IMG/VR virus record: IMGVR_UViG_3300031566_000167
Coordinates: 1 to 38,364 of that record
Direction: 5' to 3' (one strand)
Length of the DNA: 38,364 nt
From: a virus
Below are positions 1 through 6,990 of this stretch, one piece after another. Positions within the stretch are counted from its first letter, which is position 1. The number at the start of each line of letters is the position of its first letter. Position numbers and translations under genes: made by a program. Below the pieces are notes generated by a model. It saw nothing but the letters and a program-made list of their open reading frames with translations, searched no databases and was not told the origin of the DNA.

Positions 1-752
1 ATCCCGTCGCCGCCAGGCGCACCGTCTACCCCGTCGCGCCCTGGCTCGCCCTGGATGCCCTGGGGACCCGGCAGGCCGTCTGCTCCGTTGTTCCCGTCGC
101 CGCCAGGCGCACCGTCCGCCCCGTTATGCCCTGACTCACCCTGGATGCCCCGGGGACCCGGCAGGCCGTCTACCCCGTCCTTCCCGTCGCAGCCGGGCGC
201 ACCGTCCGCCCCGTTATGCCCTGACTCACCCTGGATGCCCTGGGGACCCGGCAGGCCGTCTACCCCGTCCTTCCCGTCGCCGCCAGGCGCACCGTCTGTC
301 CCGTCACATCCTGGCTCACCCTGGATGCCCTGGGGACCCGGCAGGCCATCTGTCCCATCGTTCCCGTTGCAGCCGGGCGCACCGTCTGCACCGTCACGCC
401 CTGGCTCGCCCTGGATGCCTTGGGGACCCGGCAGGCTGTCTGCTCCATCTTCTCCATCGCGGCCGTCGATTCCGTCGCGGCCTTCAATTCCATTGCAGCC
501 GGGTTCGCCCTGGGGGCCGGGTTCACCCTGGGGGCCGGGTTCACCTTTCTCGGTTGGCCGCTCCGCAAGTTCGCTGACTTCGGCATTGACTTGGCACACA
601 AACTGATGCACGTCGAGTACACCTTTTTCGACATCAATTACCTCGTCTTTGAGATAATCCAAGTCAGCGGGAGTCGGCTCCTTCTTCGGGATTCCGGTCT
701 CCAGTGCCGAAGGCCAGATACCGTTCCATACTCGTTTCGGAAAGCGGGTCAT
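1..752 (-). CDS. Collagen-like repeat fibre protein (C-terminus off the left edge)
   Basis: The frame is open from an ATG at 752 to the left edge (250 codons visible), so the C-terminus is missing. About 65 non-repetitive residues start with MTRFPKRVWNGIWPSALETG. A collagen-type Gly-X-Y domain follows, with units such as GEPGPQGEPGPQG, GIEGRDGIDG and LPGPQGIQGEPGRDG. The DNA repeats with a 90 bp (30 residue) period. Phage Gly-X-Y proteins of this kind are usually tail fibres, receptor-binding or capsid decoration fibres that form triple helices; the exact role is inferred. AGGA lies 8 nt before the ATG. It is the only structural-protein candidate in the window. Confidence 0.85.
   Translation of the reverse strand, partial: MTRFPKRVWNGIWPSALETGIPKKEPTPADLDYLKDEVIDVEKGVLDVHQFVCQVNAEVSELAERPTEKGEPGPQGEPGPQGEPGCNGIEGRDGIDGRDGEDGADSLPGPQGIQGEPGRDGADGAPGCNGNDGTDGLPGPQGIQGEPGCDGTDGAPGGDGKDGVDGLPGPQGIQGESGHNGADGAPGCDGKDGVDGLPGPRGIQGESGHNGADGAPGGDGNNGADGLPGPQGIQGEPGRDGVDGAPGGDG
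4..540 (-). repeat. 90-bp tandem repeats encoding Gly-X-Y units
   Basis: The plus-strand string ctggatgcc recurs at about 51, 141, 231, 321 and 411, an exact 90 bp period. Copies differ at scattered positions (for example gccgccagg versus gcagccggg). Each unit encodes 30 residues, or ten Gly-X-Y triplets. Unit number is likely to vary by recombination, changing fibre length. Confidence 0.85.
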
Positions 753-762
753 TTGATGATTC

Positions 763-984
763 CTAAGTAGGCATCGTGTAAACAATCTCGTCACGCCACT
801 CGTCATAGACTCGGCCGGCATCCGCACACAGCTTTTCGGCTTCGTCGATGGTGTCGCAGTTGTAATCCTCGAATAGCTCGATGATCTTGTGGGCCGCATG
901 GACCCGCGTGCTACCTCCGGGAATCAGGTTGCGGACGGCCGCCCACACGTCTTCAGCCAATTCACTGCCGCTGGCCCAGCCCAT
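763..984 (-). CDS. Small hypothetical protein (73 aa)
   Basis: This 73-residue, mostly helical and acidic protein begins MGWASGSELAEDVWAAVRNL. I do not recognise a family. It starts 9 nt after the stop of the gene at 994-1170, and its TAG stop is 10 nt before the fibre gene, so it fits the tight packing of its neighbours. No membrane segment or cysteine motif is present. ATG start at 984. Confidence 0.7.
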   Translation of the reverse strand: MGWASGSELAEDVWAAVRNLIPGGSTRVHAAHKIIELFEDYNCDTIDEAEKLCADAGRVYDEWRDEIVYTMPT

Positions 985-993
985 GTTGTTGTC

Positions 994-1170
994 TCACTTG
1001 TTGGTTGCTTCGATGTAGACTCTATCCGTGCCGTCTTCATTCCTGGCCTCTACCGTGGCAATGAACTGCCGCGCGTAGGTCTCATAGACTAGGATGACAG
1101 GCATCCCTTCCGGATAATGTTGGAGAGCGTCAATTAGTTCGCCCACGGTCTCGATGTCAGAGAACTTCAT
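994..1170 (-). CDS. Small hypothetical protein (58 aa)
   Basis: This 58-residue protein begins MKFSDIETVGELIDALQHYP and continues with EGMPVILVYETYARQ. It resembles the many short phage proteins with a 'segment-limited, then P-x-x-x-P-V-x-V' pattern, whose function is unknown. The frame is clean, with an ATG at 1170 and a TGA stop 9 nt before the next gene. The upstream sequence includes GAAAGAGAGGCG, a plausible ribosome binding site. Confidence 0.65.
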   Translation of the reverse strand: MKFSDIETVGELIDALQHYPEGMPVILVYETYARQFIATVEARNEDGTDRVYIEATNK

Positions 1171-1235
1171 CGCCTCTCTTTCACAGTGTAAGGTGGTTCA
1201 AGCCCGTGGTTGCGTTGATACGCTCTAGGCATCAT

Positions 1236-1442
1236 TCAATCCCGGTAGGCGGCCCACTTCTTGCTGGTTTTCACATCCTGCCGCTCGTCCTTCTCACGGC
1301 CGTCTGCGCTGTGATGTACCACTAGCGGACCATTGGCGAAAGGCAAGCCCTCACCGTCGAACCATTCGATGATCGGCAGGCACCAGCAGACGGCCGAGCG
1401 TCGATGGCGGTGCAAATCACGAATCGGAATCACGTTGACCAT
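1236..1442 (-). CDS. Small hypothetical protein (68 aa)
   Basis: This 68-residue protein begins MVNVIPIRDLHRHRRSAVCW and contains CWCLPIIEWFDGEGLPF followed by VVHHSADGRE. The CWC and HH residues could bind a metal, but this is only a suggestion. Its start overlaps the end of the gene at 1417-1620 by 26 nt, and GAGAGAACTG precedes the ATG at 1442. Similar short phage proteins exist, but I know no function for them. Confidence 0.65.
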   Translation of the reverse strand: MVNVIPIRDLHRHRRSAVCWCLPIIEWFDGEGLPFANGPLVVHHSADGREKDERQDVKTSKKWAAYRD

Positions 1443-1620
1443 CAGTTCTCTCGCCGGTAGCCGTGCAGGGTGATTCAGTCAGCAAGCGGTGAGCCGCCCG
1501 TAGTCCTGCGATGAAGCCGACTCGGAACTCCTTTGAAGGACCATGTGGCGATTCCAAATTCCCCTTGTACCAGTCAATCTCCTTCTGCAACATGACTTCG
1601 AGTTGTTTGCTATTGAGCAT
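1417..1620 (-). CDS. Small hypothetical protein (67 aa)
   Basis: This 67-residue helical protein begins MLNSKQLEVMLQKEIDWYKG and has a Ser/Asp/Arg-rich tail. I chose the ATG at 1620, which follows GGAGAAGAAC; an in-frame GTG at 1638 is the alternative. It overlaps the stop of the 1610-1771 gene by 11 nt and runs 26 nt into the next gene, typical of translational coupling. No known domain is recognised. Confidence 0.65.
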   Translation of the reverse strand: MLNSKQLEVMLQKEIDWYKGNLESPHGPSKEFRVGFIAGLRAAHRLLTESPCTATGERTDGQRDSDS

Positions 1621-1771
1621 TGTTCTTCTCCAACTCACGCTTTGCTCTGACTCGCTCCAGCCGGTGGGTGATCTTCTTGTTATCCTTCCCGGGGCTGATG
1701 CAGCCTTTGGATGGTCGGCGGCTCCAATACTCGTAGGTGGGTCCCTTGGAGCCCTTCTTCGTGCGGCTCAT
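1610..1771 (-). CDS. Small basic protein (53 aa)
   Basis: This 53-residue, lysine/arginine-rich protein begins MSRTKKGSKGPTYEYWSRRP. The basic N-terminal segment with a PxYEYWSRRP motif looks like a short nucleic-acid-binding phage protein, but no function is known to me. Its ATG at 1771 overlaps the TGA of the upstream gene (ATGA, 4 nt), which supports it as a real gene despite its size. Confidence 0.65.
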   Translation of the reverse strand: MSRTKKGSKGPTYEYWSRRPSKGCISPGKDNKKITHRLERVRAKRELEKNNAQ

Positions 1772-2094
1772 GCAATGCTCCGTTTCAAGTAGCCAAGACC
1801 AACATTCACGTCCAACCAGAACGCGCAGCCGCCGGTCTCTTTGTCAAACCACTCGGACCCAGCAATCTTTACCCCGCACCAGATTCCATTGGCCCGCAGG
1901 CAACGGCCTACCTTGGCCACGAAAAGACGGGGCAAGGCCGTGAAACGGGCGATCTCCTGAATGTTGGGTCCAACGTGTAGCCCGGAGAGTAGGATGGCTG
2001 CAACCTTGTAAGCGTCATCATTTGGTGACAGGGTGGGGTCCATCTTACGAATGGTGCGGCGGACACGACTGTAGGATGGATCAGGTTTCTTCAT
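1768..2094 (-). CDS. HTH-like small protein (108 aa)
   Basis: This protein of about 108 residues contains IQEIARFTALPRLFVAKVGR followed by LRANGIW, which reads like a helix-turn-helix ('A-x-x-T-x-L-P-x-x-F-V' with a second recognition helix). It may therefore be a DNA-binding regulator; this is inference from pattern only. I chose the ATG at 2094 because AGGATG lies at good spacing upstream. Alternatives are ATG 2103 and GTG 2133, the latter overlapping the previous gene. Confidence 0.6.
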   Translation of the reverse strand: MKKPDPSYSRVRRTIRKMDPTLSPNDDAYKVAAILLSGLHVGPNIQEIARFTALPRLFVAKVGRCLRANGIWCGVKIAGSEWFDKETGGCAFWLDVNVGLGYLKRSIA

Positions 2095-2117
2095 GGCAGT
2101 CATCCTGTTGTTCAACT

Positions 2118-2498
2118 TCACCTTTTGGACCACAGGACAAAGCCGTAGTTCGATCCTTTCTGCCGACCAATACGCACAAACGTCAGGGCCTTCTCCATCT
2201 GGACGATGAACTCTTCGGTATCGGGGTGCATGGGGCCGGGTGCCCGGTTCCGATAGGCTTCCTCGTCGGTGATGACTGAGACAAGGACATTGCCAGCAGG
2301 GGTTGGCTTGATGATCCTGCGGTGGCTGCCCGGCATCTCCAGCTTGTGCAGCAGGGCGAGGAGATTACGGCGACTGAGGGTCACGGAAGGCGGTGTCGGG
2401 TAGCGGCACATGGCGTCTTCGTAGTCAGCGCGGTCCACAATGACGTGCTCAATGTCAAGGCCGTAGTCAGCCTCCAGTTTCGGGTGCGTGTGAATCAT
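2118..2498 (-). CDS. Hypothetical protein (126 aa)
   Basis: This protein of about 126 residues begins MIHTHPKLEADYGLDIEHVI. No domain is recognised; the middle part has alternating hydrophobic segments typical of a small alpha/beta fold. The ATG at 2498 was preferred over an in-frame TTG at 2537, because only TTGAGA lies before the ATG but the TTG has no ribosome binding site at all. It lies downstream of the radical SAM gene. Confidence 0.6.
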   Translation of the reverse strand: MIHTHPKLEADYGLDIEHVIVDRADYEDAMCRYPTPPSVTLSRRNLLALLHKLEMPGSHRRIIKPTPAGNVLVSVITDEEAYRNRAPGPMHPDTEEFIVQMEKALTFVRIGRQKGSNYGFVLWSKR

Positions 2499-2607
2499 GT
2501 TGTGTCTCAAGGGTGGAAGGTTCAGGTCTCGGGGCAATCTTGTCGGCCAATCCTTGCTCTACGGCGTCTTGCGGGCGGGCTTCAAATTCGGGAAACAGGA
2601 AACAGAA

Positions 2608-3456
2608 CTAAAGCAACCGTGCTCCGGGGTAGGTCCAGTCGTAGGCGATCCGTCCATCAGGGAAGAAGATTATCTGCCGCATGGTGTCAGGGTCAGTGCT
2701 TGTCGTCAGGCAGTTGTTCACGCAGACGTTCTGCCCGTGATAGTCGTAGACGATGGCACCATGCGGCAGGTGAAGCAGTTGGACCGCACCTTGCATTTCC
2801 AGGCAGCCGCGCACGTAGGCGGCTGCCGACACCCGCTGGTTGCGGGCATACTCGGTGACGGTTTTGTTGACGCAGCGGTTGGGAACCACCACGTCCCGCA
2901 GCGTCAATTGCTCGACGCCGTGGTCGCGGCACTGGTCGATTAGACGCTCGATCTGGTCAAACTGCCAGATGCCGTTTCGCAGCATCGTGCAGTTAAGCCT
3001 CACGCTGAGGCCCAGGTTGTGCAGCAGTTTGACAATCTCCCAGTAGTCGAAGCGCTCATCCCGGATTTGCATCAGTTGATTGCTGCTCCGGGCATCATAG
3101 TGAGTGATCGACAGGCAAACGAGGGACAGCCCAATGGACGCCCACTTTCTCACGTCATGTTGTCCTGCCTCCAAGAGGGTGCCATTGGTCTGCAATTCGA
3201 CGACGGGCATCCTGTAACGGTCCAGCCTTTGGAGGTAGTCCAGAATCAGATCGGGCCATAGGGTTGGTTCCCCCTTGCCGGTCAAAAGCGTGGTGGTGAC
3301 ACCGCACTGTTGAGCCAGCCGGCAGGCGACATCAAATCGTCGCCAGTTCACGTCCAATCGCTCGGCCGCATGTCCGGTCATTTTGGACACACAATAGCCG
3401 CAGGCAGCATTGCAGGCAGCCGTACCGACGACAAGGGAGAGGGTGCCGATCTTCAC
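2608..3456 (-). CDS. Radical SAM protein
   Basis: This 282-residue radical S-adenosylmethionine enzyme has a C-x3-C-x2-C cluster motif at Cys15, Cys19 and Cys22 (TAACNAACGYC), which binds the [4Fe-4S] cluster. A GGE-like TGKGEPT at 59-65 fits SAM amino-group binding, and ELQTNGTLL at about 95-103 also suits the barrel. Later cysteines (CVNNC near 247-251) could hold a second cluster or zinc. The substrate is unknown. The gene lies 18 nt downstream of the FkbM methyltransferase, so the two may act on the same molecule. The frame stays open for 46 codons beyond its TAG stop (see findings). Confidence 0.85.
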   Translation of the reverse strand: MKIGTLSLVVGTAACNAACGYCVSKMTGHAAERLDVNWRRFDVACRLAQQCGVTTTLLTGKGEPTLWPDLILDYLQRLDRYRMPVVELQTNGTLLEAGQHDVRKWASIGLSLVCLSITHYDARSSNQLMQIRDERFDYWEIVKLLHNLGLSVRLNCTMLRNGIWQFDQIERLIDQCRDHGVEQLTLRDVVVPNRCVNKTVTEYARNQRVSAAAYVRGCLEMQGAVQLLHLPHGAIVYDYHGQNVCVNNCLTTSTDPDTMRQIIFFPDGRIAYDWTYPGARLL

Positions 3457-3474
3457 TGGTCGATGGCCTCACAG

Positions 3475-4158
3475 TTAATGAAGGGATGGGTGTGTTGCAC
3501 CGGCAAGGCGGAAGCAGGCGTCCCAGGCCCGCACTTGATCCAGGATGTAGCCATTGGGCTCCAGGATGCGTTGCAAGCGGTGCAGGATGCCCGCGTCTTG
3601 CAGGTATTCAACAGTCAGGCAGCGGATGATCCACTCTCGCCGGCCGTGGAAGAACTCTTCCAAAGCGACGACTTCTGCCCCTTCAGTGTCGAGGCTGAGA
3701 TAGTCGATCACCTTGGGTGTCTGGCTACCATCAAACAAGTCATAGAGGGTCGTGGTGTTGACGAAGATTTCCTCGGCATGGCGTCGTTCATGTTCACGTT
3801 TCCAGGCATCGGGTAGGAAGTTGGTTAGCCCGCCAAAAGGACCACCCCGGGTGAACCGGGATTGACCCTTGTAATGGGCTGCGGCAACACAGAGATGCCG
3901 GCAGTTGGGTCGATTCCTTCGGCTCTGCTCAAACAAGTCGGGGTCTGGTTCAACCAGTAATCCAGTCCAGCCGAAGGATTCCTCCAAAGCCAGCGTGTTG
4001 CTGTGCCGCAAACCGTCGTAGCCACCAATCTCCACGAAGTAACCGCCCGCCTGCCCCCGGGTGACTTCGATCACCCACTCGTCCTGTGCGGTGGCCGGTT
4101 GGGAGTACAGTTCGACATTGTGGCCGAAAAGGCGACGTTGACGGACGATTTCAATCAT
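3475..4158 (-). CDS. FkbM-family SAM-dependent methyltransferase
   Basis: This 227-residue class I methyltransferase has motif I YFVEIGGYDG at 40-49, an acidic residue after strand 2 (LLVEPD, Glu70), and the FkbM signature YLSLDTEGAE at 154-163. FkbM enzymes typically O-methylate sugars or small metabolites, so glycan or surface modification is possible; the substrate is unknown. It is the first gene after the two-box element at 4182-4227, with a leader of about 25 nt. The radical SAM gene follows, suggesting a two-enzyme modification unit. Confidence 0.85.
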   Translation of the reverse strand: MIEIVRQRRLFGHNVELYSQPATAQDEWVIEVTRGQAGGYFVEIGGYDGLRHSNTLALEESFGWTGLLVEPDPDLFEQSRRNRPNCRHLCVAAAHYKGQSRFTRGGPFGGLTNFLPDAWKREHERRHAEEIFVNTTTLYDLFDGSQTPKVIDYLSLDTEGAEVVALEEFFHGRREWIIRCLTVEYLQDAGILHRLQRILEPNGYILDQVRAWDACFRLAGATHPSLH

Positions 4159-4181
4159 GTGTGCTCTCAGCGGTGAAACGT

Positions 4182-4227
4182 GTTCATAAGAGTCGGGTCA
4201 AATTTGCCCTGATGGGGTCACGAATTT
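4182..4227 (-). promoter_or_regulatory. Two-box promoter-like element, copy 1
   Basis: Coding strand: GTGACCC (4215-4221), 13 bp, then TTTGACCCGACTC and TTATGAAC (to 4182). This copy lacks one C of the usual CCCC and has TATGAA in place of TATAGAG. The TGA stop of the exonuclease gene lies inside box 1. The FkbM gene starts 24 nt downstream. It is one of eight copies with the same spacing. Confidence 0.7.
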
Positions 4228-5009
4228 GGGAATTTACAGATTTGTCTGGCGGCATACCGAATCATGCGGACAACCGCCATGGCATCCGCCACGGCGGTGT
4301 GCGCCACCTTGCCATCTATTCCAGCCCGCTCCATACATGTCTTCGAGCAGGGTAGCGTCTCGTCTTCCGGCCGCCAGAACAGCGGCGCAGGGTCCAGGGT
4401 GCGGTGATGGAAGAAGCGGTCGAAGCCACAGAGATCGAGGAATCCCCGGTCGAAACTGGCGAAGTTCTTTCCTGCGGGCGTAATACGCTTCTCGGTCAAC
4501 AGCCAGTCACATTCATGGAACATCCAATCCGAGAACTGACCGGCCAAATCCTGGATGGAACAGAACATCGGGTTGCGGCGGGAGCCGATCCACACACAGG
4601 CTGTACAGAGGCCATCATTCCGCCCGCCCTGGAGAACACCGCCGCAGGCGGGGCAAGCGTCCAGAAGAGGCTGTTCGGCGATCAGACGCAATAGATGCGG
4701 GTGCATCGACAGGGCATAGGGCTGACCGACGATGGCCTGGTGGGTAATGATGCGGTGGAATTTGGGTAACTCCGCGACTGGCTTGGACCAGTCATCAAAC
4801 ACGGCCCCGACTTCGAGAATCTGACAGGTCTCAGCCACCAGTCCTGTGGTCTCAATGTCGATGGAGACATAGGGCAACTGCATCGGCGCGATTGTCGGGG
4901 TGGCGCTAGTGTCACGGAAGTTGCCTTGCCAATGACATTTGGGGCAGTACGCAATACAGTCCGTTGCAGACTTCAGCACGGTTTCACAACTGGGGCATAG
5001 CTTCTTCAT
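4218..5009 (-). CDS. DnaQ-like DEDDh 3'-5' exonuclease with two zinc ribbons
   Basis: This 263-residue protein has an N-terminal zinc ribbon (Cys5-x2-Cys8, Cys22-x2-Cys25) and then an RNase T/DnaQ exonuclease fold. Exo I is SIDIETTGL (Asp51, Glu53), Exo II NFASFDRGF (Asp187) and Exo III HTAVADA (His237, Asp242), so all DEDDh catalytic residues are present. A second zinc ribbon (Cys119/122 and Cys135/138) is inserted between Exo I and Exo II, which is unusual. Such enzymes trim DNA or RNA 3' ends using two metal ions; here replication, repair or host nucleic acid decay is plausible. Its stop lies in a promoter-like element. Confidence 0.88.
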   Translation of the reverse strand: MKKLCPSCETVLKSATDCIAYCPKCHWQGNFRDTSATPTIAPMQLPYVSIDIETTGLVAETCQILEVGAVFDDWSKPVAELPKFHRIITHQAIVGQPYALSMHPHLLRLIAEQPLLDACPACGGVLQGGRNDGLCTACVWIGSRRNPMFCSIQDLAGQFSDWMFHECDWLLTEKRITPAGKNFASFDRGFLDLCGFDRFFHHRTLDPAPLFWRPEDETLPCSKTCMERAGIDGKVAHTAVADAMAVVRMIRYAARQICKFPNS

Positions 5010-5197
5010 GGTGAATTGATGATCTCGTTCAGGTAACTCAGAAACTCCGTGTTGGCTTGTAGTTCTTCCATCAGATCGGCTGACGGTCGCTGATTGGCCG
5101 CACGCATGGCACGCACGCAGTTTGACTTTTGCTCCACCTCGGCAGCAGTGCGTCTCATTACTCGGAGGGTTGCTTCATCTCTCATTTGCAGGTTCAT
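5006..5197 (-). CDS. Small helical hypothetical protein (63 aa)
   Basis: This 63-residue protein begins MNLQMRDEATLRVMRRTAAE and is predicted helical throughout, with charged heptad-like spacing. Its start overlaps the upstream stop by 4 nt, and its stop overlaps the exonuclease start by 4 nt, so it is translationally coupled on both sides. No family is recognised. Confidence 0.7.
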   Translation of the reverse strand: MNLQMRDEATLRVMRRTAAEVEQKSNCVRAMRAANQRPSADLMEELQANTEFLSYLNEIINSP

Positions 5198-5706
5198 TTC
5201 TCAGGTTCGATGATGGCGTTGTGTCGGCGCAGCTTGTTCTGCACCCAGGTCTCGGCTTCGTAGTGCCATGCTCCGCAGGAGCATAGCCCAATGAGCATGT
5301 CGCATTGCTCACTGCCGTTGTGATGCCTGTCGGTCCAGTCGTCGGGCCAAGGCACCATGCCGTTGATTCGAGGGACGACTTGCTTGCTGGGATGGATTCC
5401 GCGAAACAGGGCGATCAGGCTTGACTCGGACTCAACGATCTTCGCCCGCGCTCGGAGCAGGTCGCCGAAGCTAAGCTGATCGGCTTTGTAAGCTGCCTCC
5501 AACAGCAGTTCGTTTCGACAGACGGAACGATACAGTGCGAGAGATTGACGTAGACTCGTCTCCAAGTTGCCGGTCATGGGTGGCTTCTTCAGCGTCTCCG
5601 TGGAGTCACCGAACCAGGCACAGATTGAGCAAAGCCGCGAGGGGTCGTTTGCCTCCAAGATGCCAATGGGATTTCCGCATTTAGGGCAAAATTCGACGAT
5701 GTTCAT
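5194..5706 (-). CDS. Zinc-ribbon hypothetical protein (170 aa)
   Basis: The N-terminus has a zinc ribbon, CPKCGNPIG ... LCSICAWFG (Cys8, Cys11, Cys26, Cys29). The helical middle part (about 48-105) is followed by a Trp-rich tail with LCSCGAWHY. A similar CxxCxW ribbon occurs in the exonuclease two genes downstream, so the two may share an ancestry or a partner. No enzymatic motif is visible. It is coupled to the following gene by an ATGA overlap. Confidence 0.7.
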   Translation of the reverse strand: MNIVEFCPKCGNPIGILEANDPSRLCSICAWFGDSTETLKKPPMTGNLETSLRQSLALYRSVCRNELLLEAAYKADQLSFGDLLRARAKIVESESSLIALFRGIHPSKQVVPRINGMVPWPDDWTDRHHNGSEQCDMLIGLCSCGAWHYEAETWVQNKLRRHNAIIEPEK

Positions 5707-5736
5707 TTCTCGGACTCCTCGGGCATTCTCAGACTC

Positions 5737-6570
5737 CTAACTCACGGATGGCTTGGACTTCTTCGCTCGTAAGCCTTTGGAGGGCTTCTTTGCGGACTTG
5801 GACGAAGCGGGCGTATTCTTCGGCTTCTTCCTGCCACTTGCGGATTGCTTCACGATACACTTCTTGGCACGCTCTCCAGGTGCCTTGTCCGCTGCCTTGG
5901 CAGGAGGAGCAGCCGAGGGTCTGCCGATGCTTGTTGCCTTCAACCCGGCACGGCGGGTCGTTCGGGTCGTAGACTTTTCCCCATCCGAGGCAGGCGAGGC
6001 AGGGCCACGTTTTCGGGTTTTCCGCGACCCAGGCTTGACTTCGGTGGAGGAAGTGTCGGGATCGGAAGTCGGCGAGGGACTTGTAGGGCTACAAGGGCTT
6101 GTGTCGTCGCCAGACGGTGATGCAGTCTCGGGGCATGGCTCCTCTTCCTTTTCTTCCACGTATTTGACATTGCGAGGCCGAATCAAGATGGAGAGCGTCT
6201 TGGGATTCATCTTTCTCTTGACCCAACACGGAAAGCCAAGCGGCATCCGGCCGAACAGTTCAGTCAAGCCCCTGATGCCGCTAACCTCGCAGGCTTTGCT
6301 CCATAGGCGCTTGTGATGCTCGCACGCCTCTTGGGCAGCCTTCATCGTTTTGTGTAGATGCCGACCAGCATTCACGAAGTCCCACATTTCACAGAACTCG
6401 CCCGCAAGGCCGCTGAAATTTGGGATTACGATTCGCACGCACGCCTCATAGCGGGCTGGCACGGTGACGCTGAAAACTTCCTTGCGCCAAGTGATACGGT
6501 AGTCTTCGCTGTACCATGTTTTTCTGGTCTTCTGGCTCTGGCCTCGCTTCTTTTTTCGCGCGAATTGCAT
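5737..6570 (-). CDS. Basic-tailed protein, possibly DNA-binding (277 aa)
   Basis: The ordered N-terminal half (about 1-145) begins MQFARKKKRGQSQKTRKTWY and has a Cys/Trp-containing helical region. Residues from about 150 on are low complexity: a short acidic stretch (EEKEEEP), a Ser/Pro/Thr/Asp run, then about 110 residues rich in Lys, Ala, Ser and Arg (KKPSKGLRAKKSKPS). Such tails resemble histone H1-like and HU-like C-termini and suggest DNA or RNA binding or compaction; this is inference. I set the start at ATG 6570, which overlaps the FmdB-like stop by one base (TGATG). An upstream GTG frame would overlap that gene entirely. Confidence 0.7.
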   Translation of the reverse strand: MQFARKKKRGQSQKTRKTWYSEDYRITWRKEVFSVTVPARYEACVRIVIPNFSGLAGEFCEMWDFVNAGRHLHKTMKAAQEACEHHKRLWSKACEVSGIRGLTELFGRMPLGFPCWVKRKMNPKTLSILIRPRNVKYVEEKEEEPCPETASPSGDDTSPCSPTSPSPTSDPDTSSTEVKPGSRKTRKRGPASPASDGEKSTTRTTRRAGLKATSIGRPSAAPPAKAADKAPGERAKKCIVKQSASGRKKPKNTPASSKSAKKPSKGLRAKKSKPSVS

Positions 6571-6764
6571 CAATGCCCTCGCCCACGACGGGCTCGCGGG
6601 TGCATGGGTGAGTAGTGCGGATGGTAGGCTGGAGGCTTCGTGAGCACTTTCCTCAGTCTCCGTTTGCCGCAGGCCGGACACTTTTTCGGACCCGACTCAC
6701 TCATGCCGTGGATCACTTCAAGCTGATGGCCGCAGGCGGCACATTCGTAGTCGTATGCTGGCAT
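6570..6764 (-). CDS. FmdB-family zinc ribbon protein
   Basis: This 64-residue protein begins MPAYDYECAACGHQLEVIHG and has the FmdB/CxxC_CxxC_SSSS ribbon: Cys8-x2-Cys11 and CPAC at about 30-33, separated by a short loop. It ends in a basic tail (RARRGRGH). Family members are thought to be small regulatory or nucleic-acid-binding proteins; the role in phages is unknown. The ATG at 6764 is chosen because the zinc ribbon normally begins within a few residues of the start. Confidence 0.85.
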   Translation of the reverse strand: MPAYDYECAACGHQLEVIHGMSESGPKKCPACGKRRLRKVLTKPPAYHPHYSPMHPRARRGRGH

Positions 6765-6771
6765 GATGCCC

Positions 6772-6990
6772 TCAGACAGTTGAGGTGTCCGAGGCCGAGA
6801 CGACCACAGTGTTGCCGAGGTTCTTGATGATGGTGCGGCGTCCATCCGGCTTGTTGCCGGTCACGGCGGCGGGGAGCGCCTGGGTGACGAGGATGCGATT
6901 CAGCCACATGCTGGAACCACGCCGGACGGGATAAACCAACGTGTCGCCCGCTTTGATCTCGCGGCCTAAGTAGTCGGTGGGAGGGTTCAT
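6772..6990 (-). CDS. Small hypothetical protein (72 aa)
   Basis: This 72-residue protein begins MNPPTDYLGREIKAGDTLVY and continues PVRRGSSMWL. The pattern 'D-x-x-G-R-x-I-x-x-G-D-x-V-x-Y' is common in short phage proteins with an SH3-like beta barrel. No function can be assigned. Its start overlaps the upstream stop (ATGA), and it ends 7 nt before the FmdB-like gene. Confidence 0.7.
   Translation of the reverse strand: MNPPTDYLGREIKAGDTLVYPVRRGSSMWLNRILVTQALPAAVTGNKPDGRRTIIKNLGNTVVVSASDTSTV

Noticed and set aside
2467-2610. General recoding of UAG in this genome
   Set aside because: TAG is used at the end of several other genes with tight downstream starts, one of them part of a Shine-Dalgarno sequence, and no CUA-anticodon tRNA is seen among the three tRNAs.
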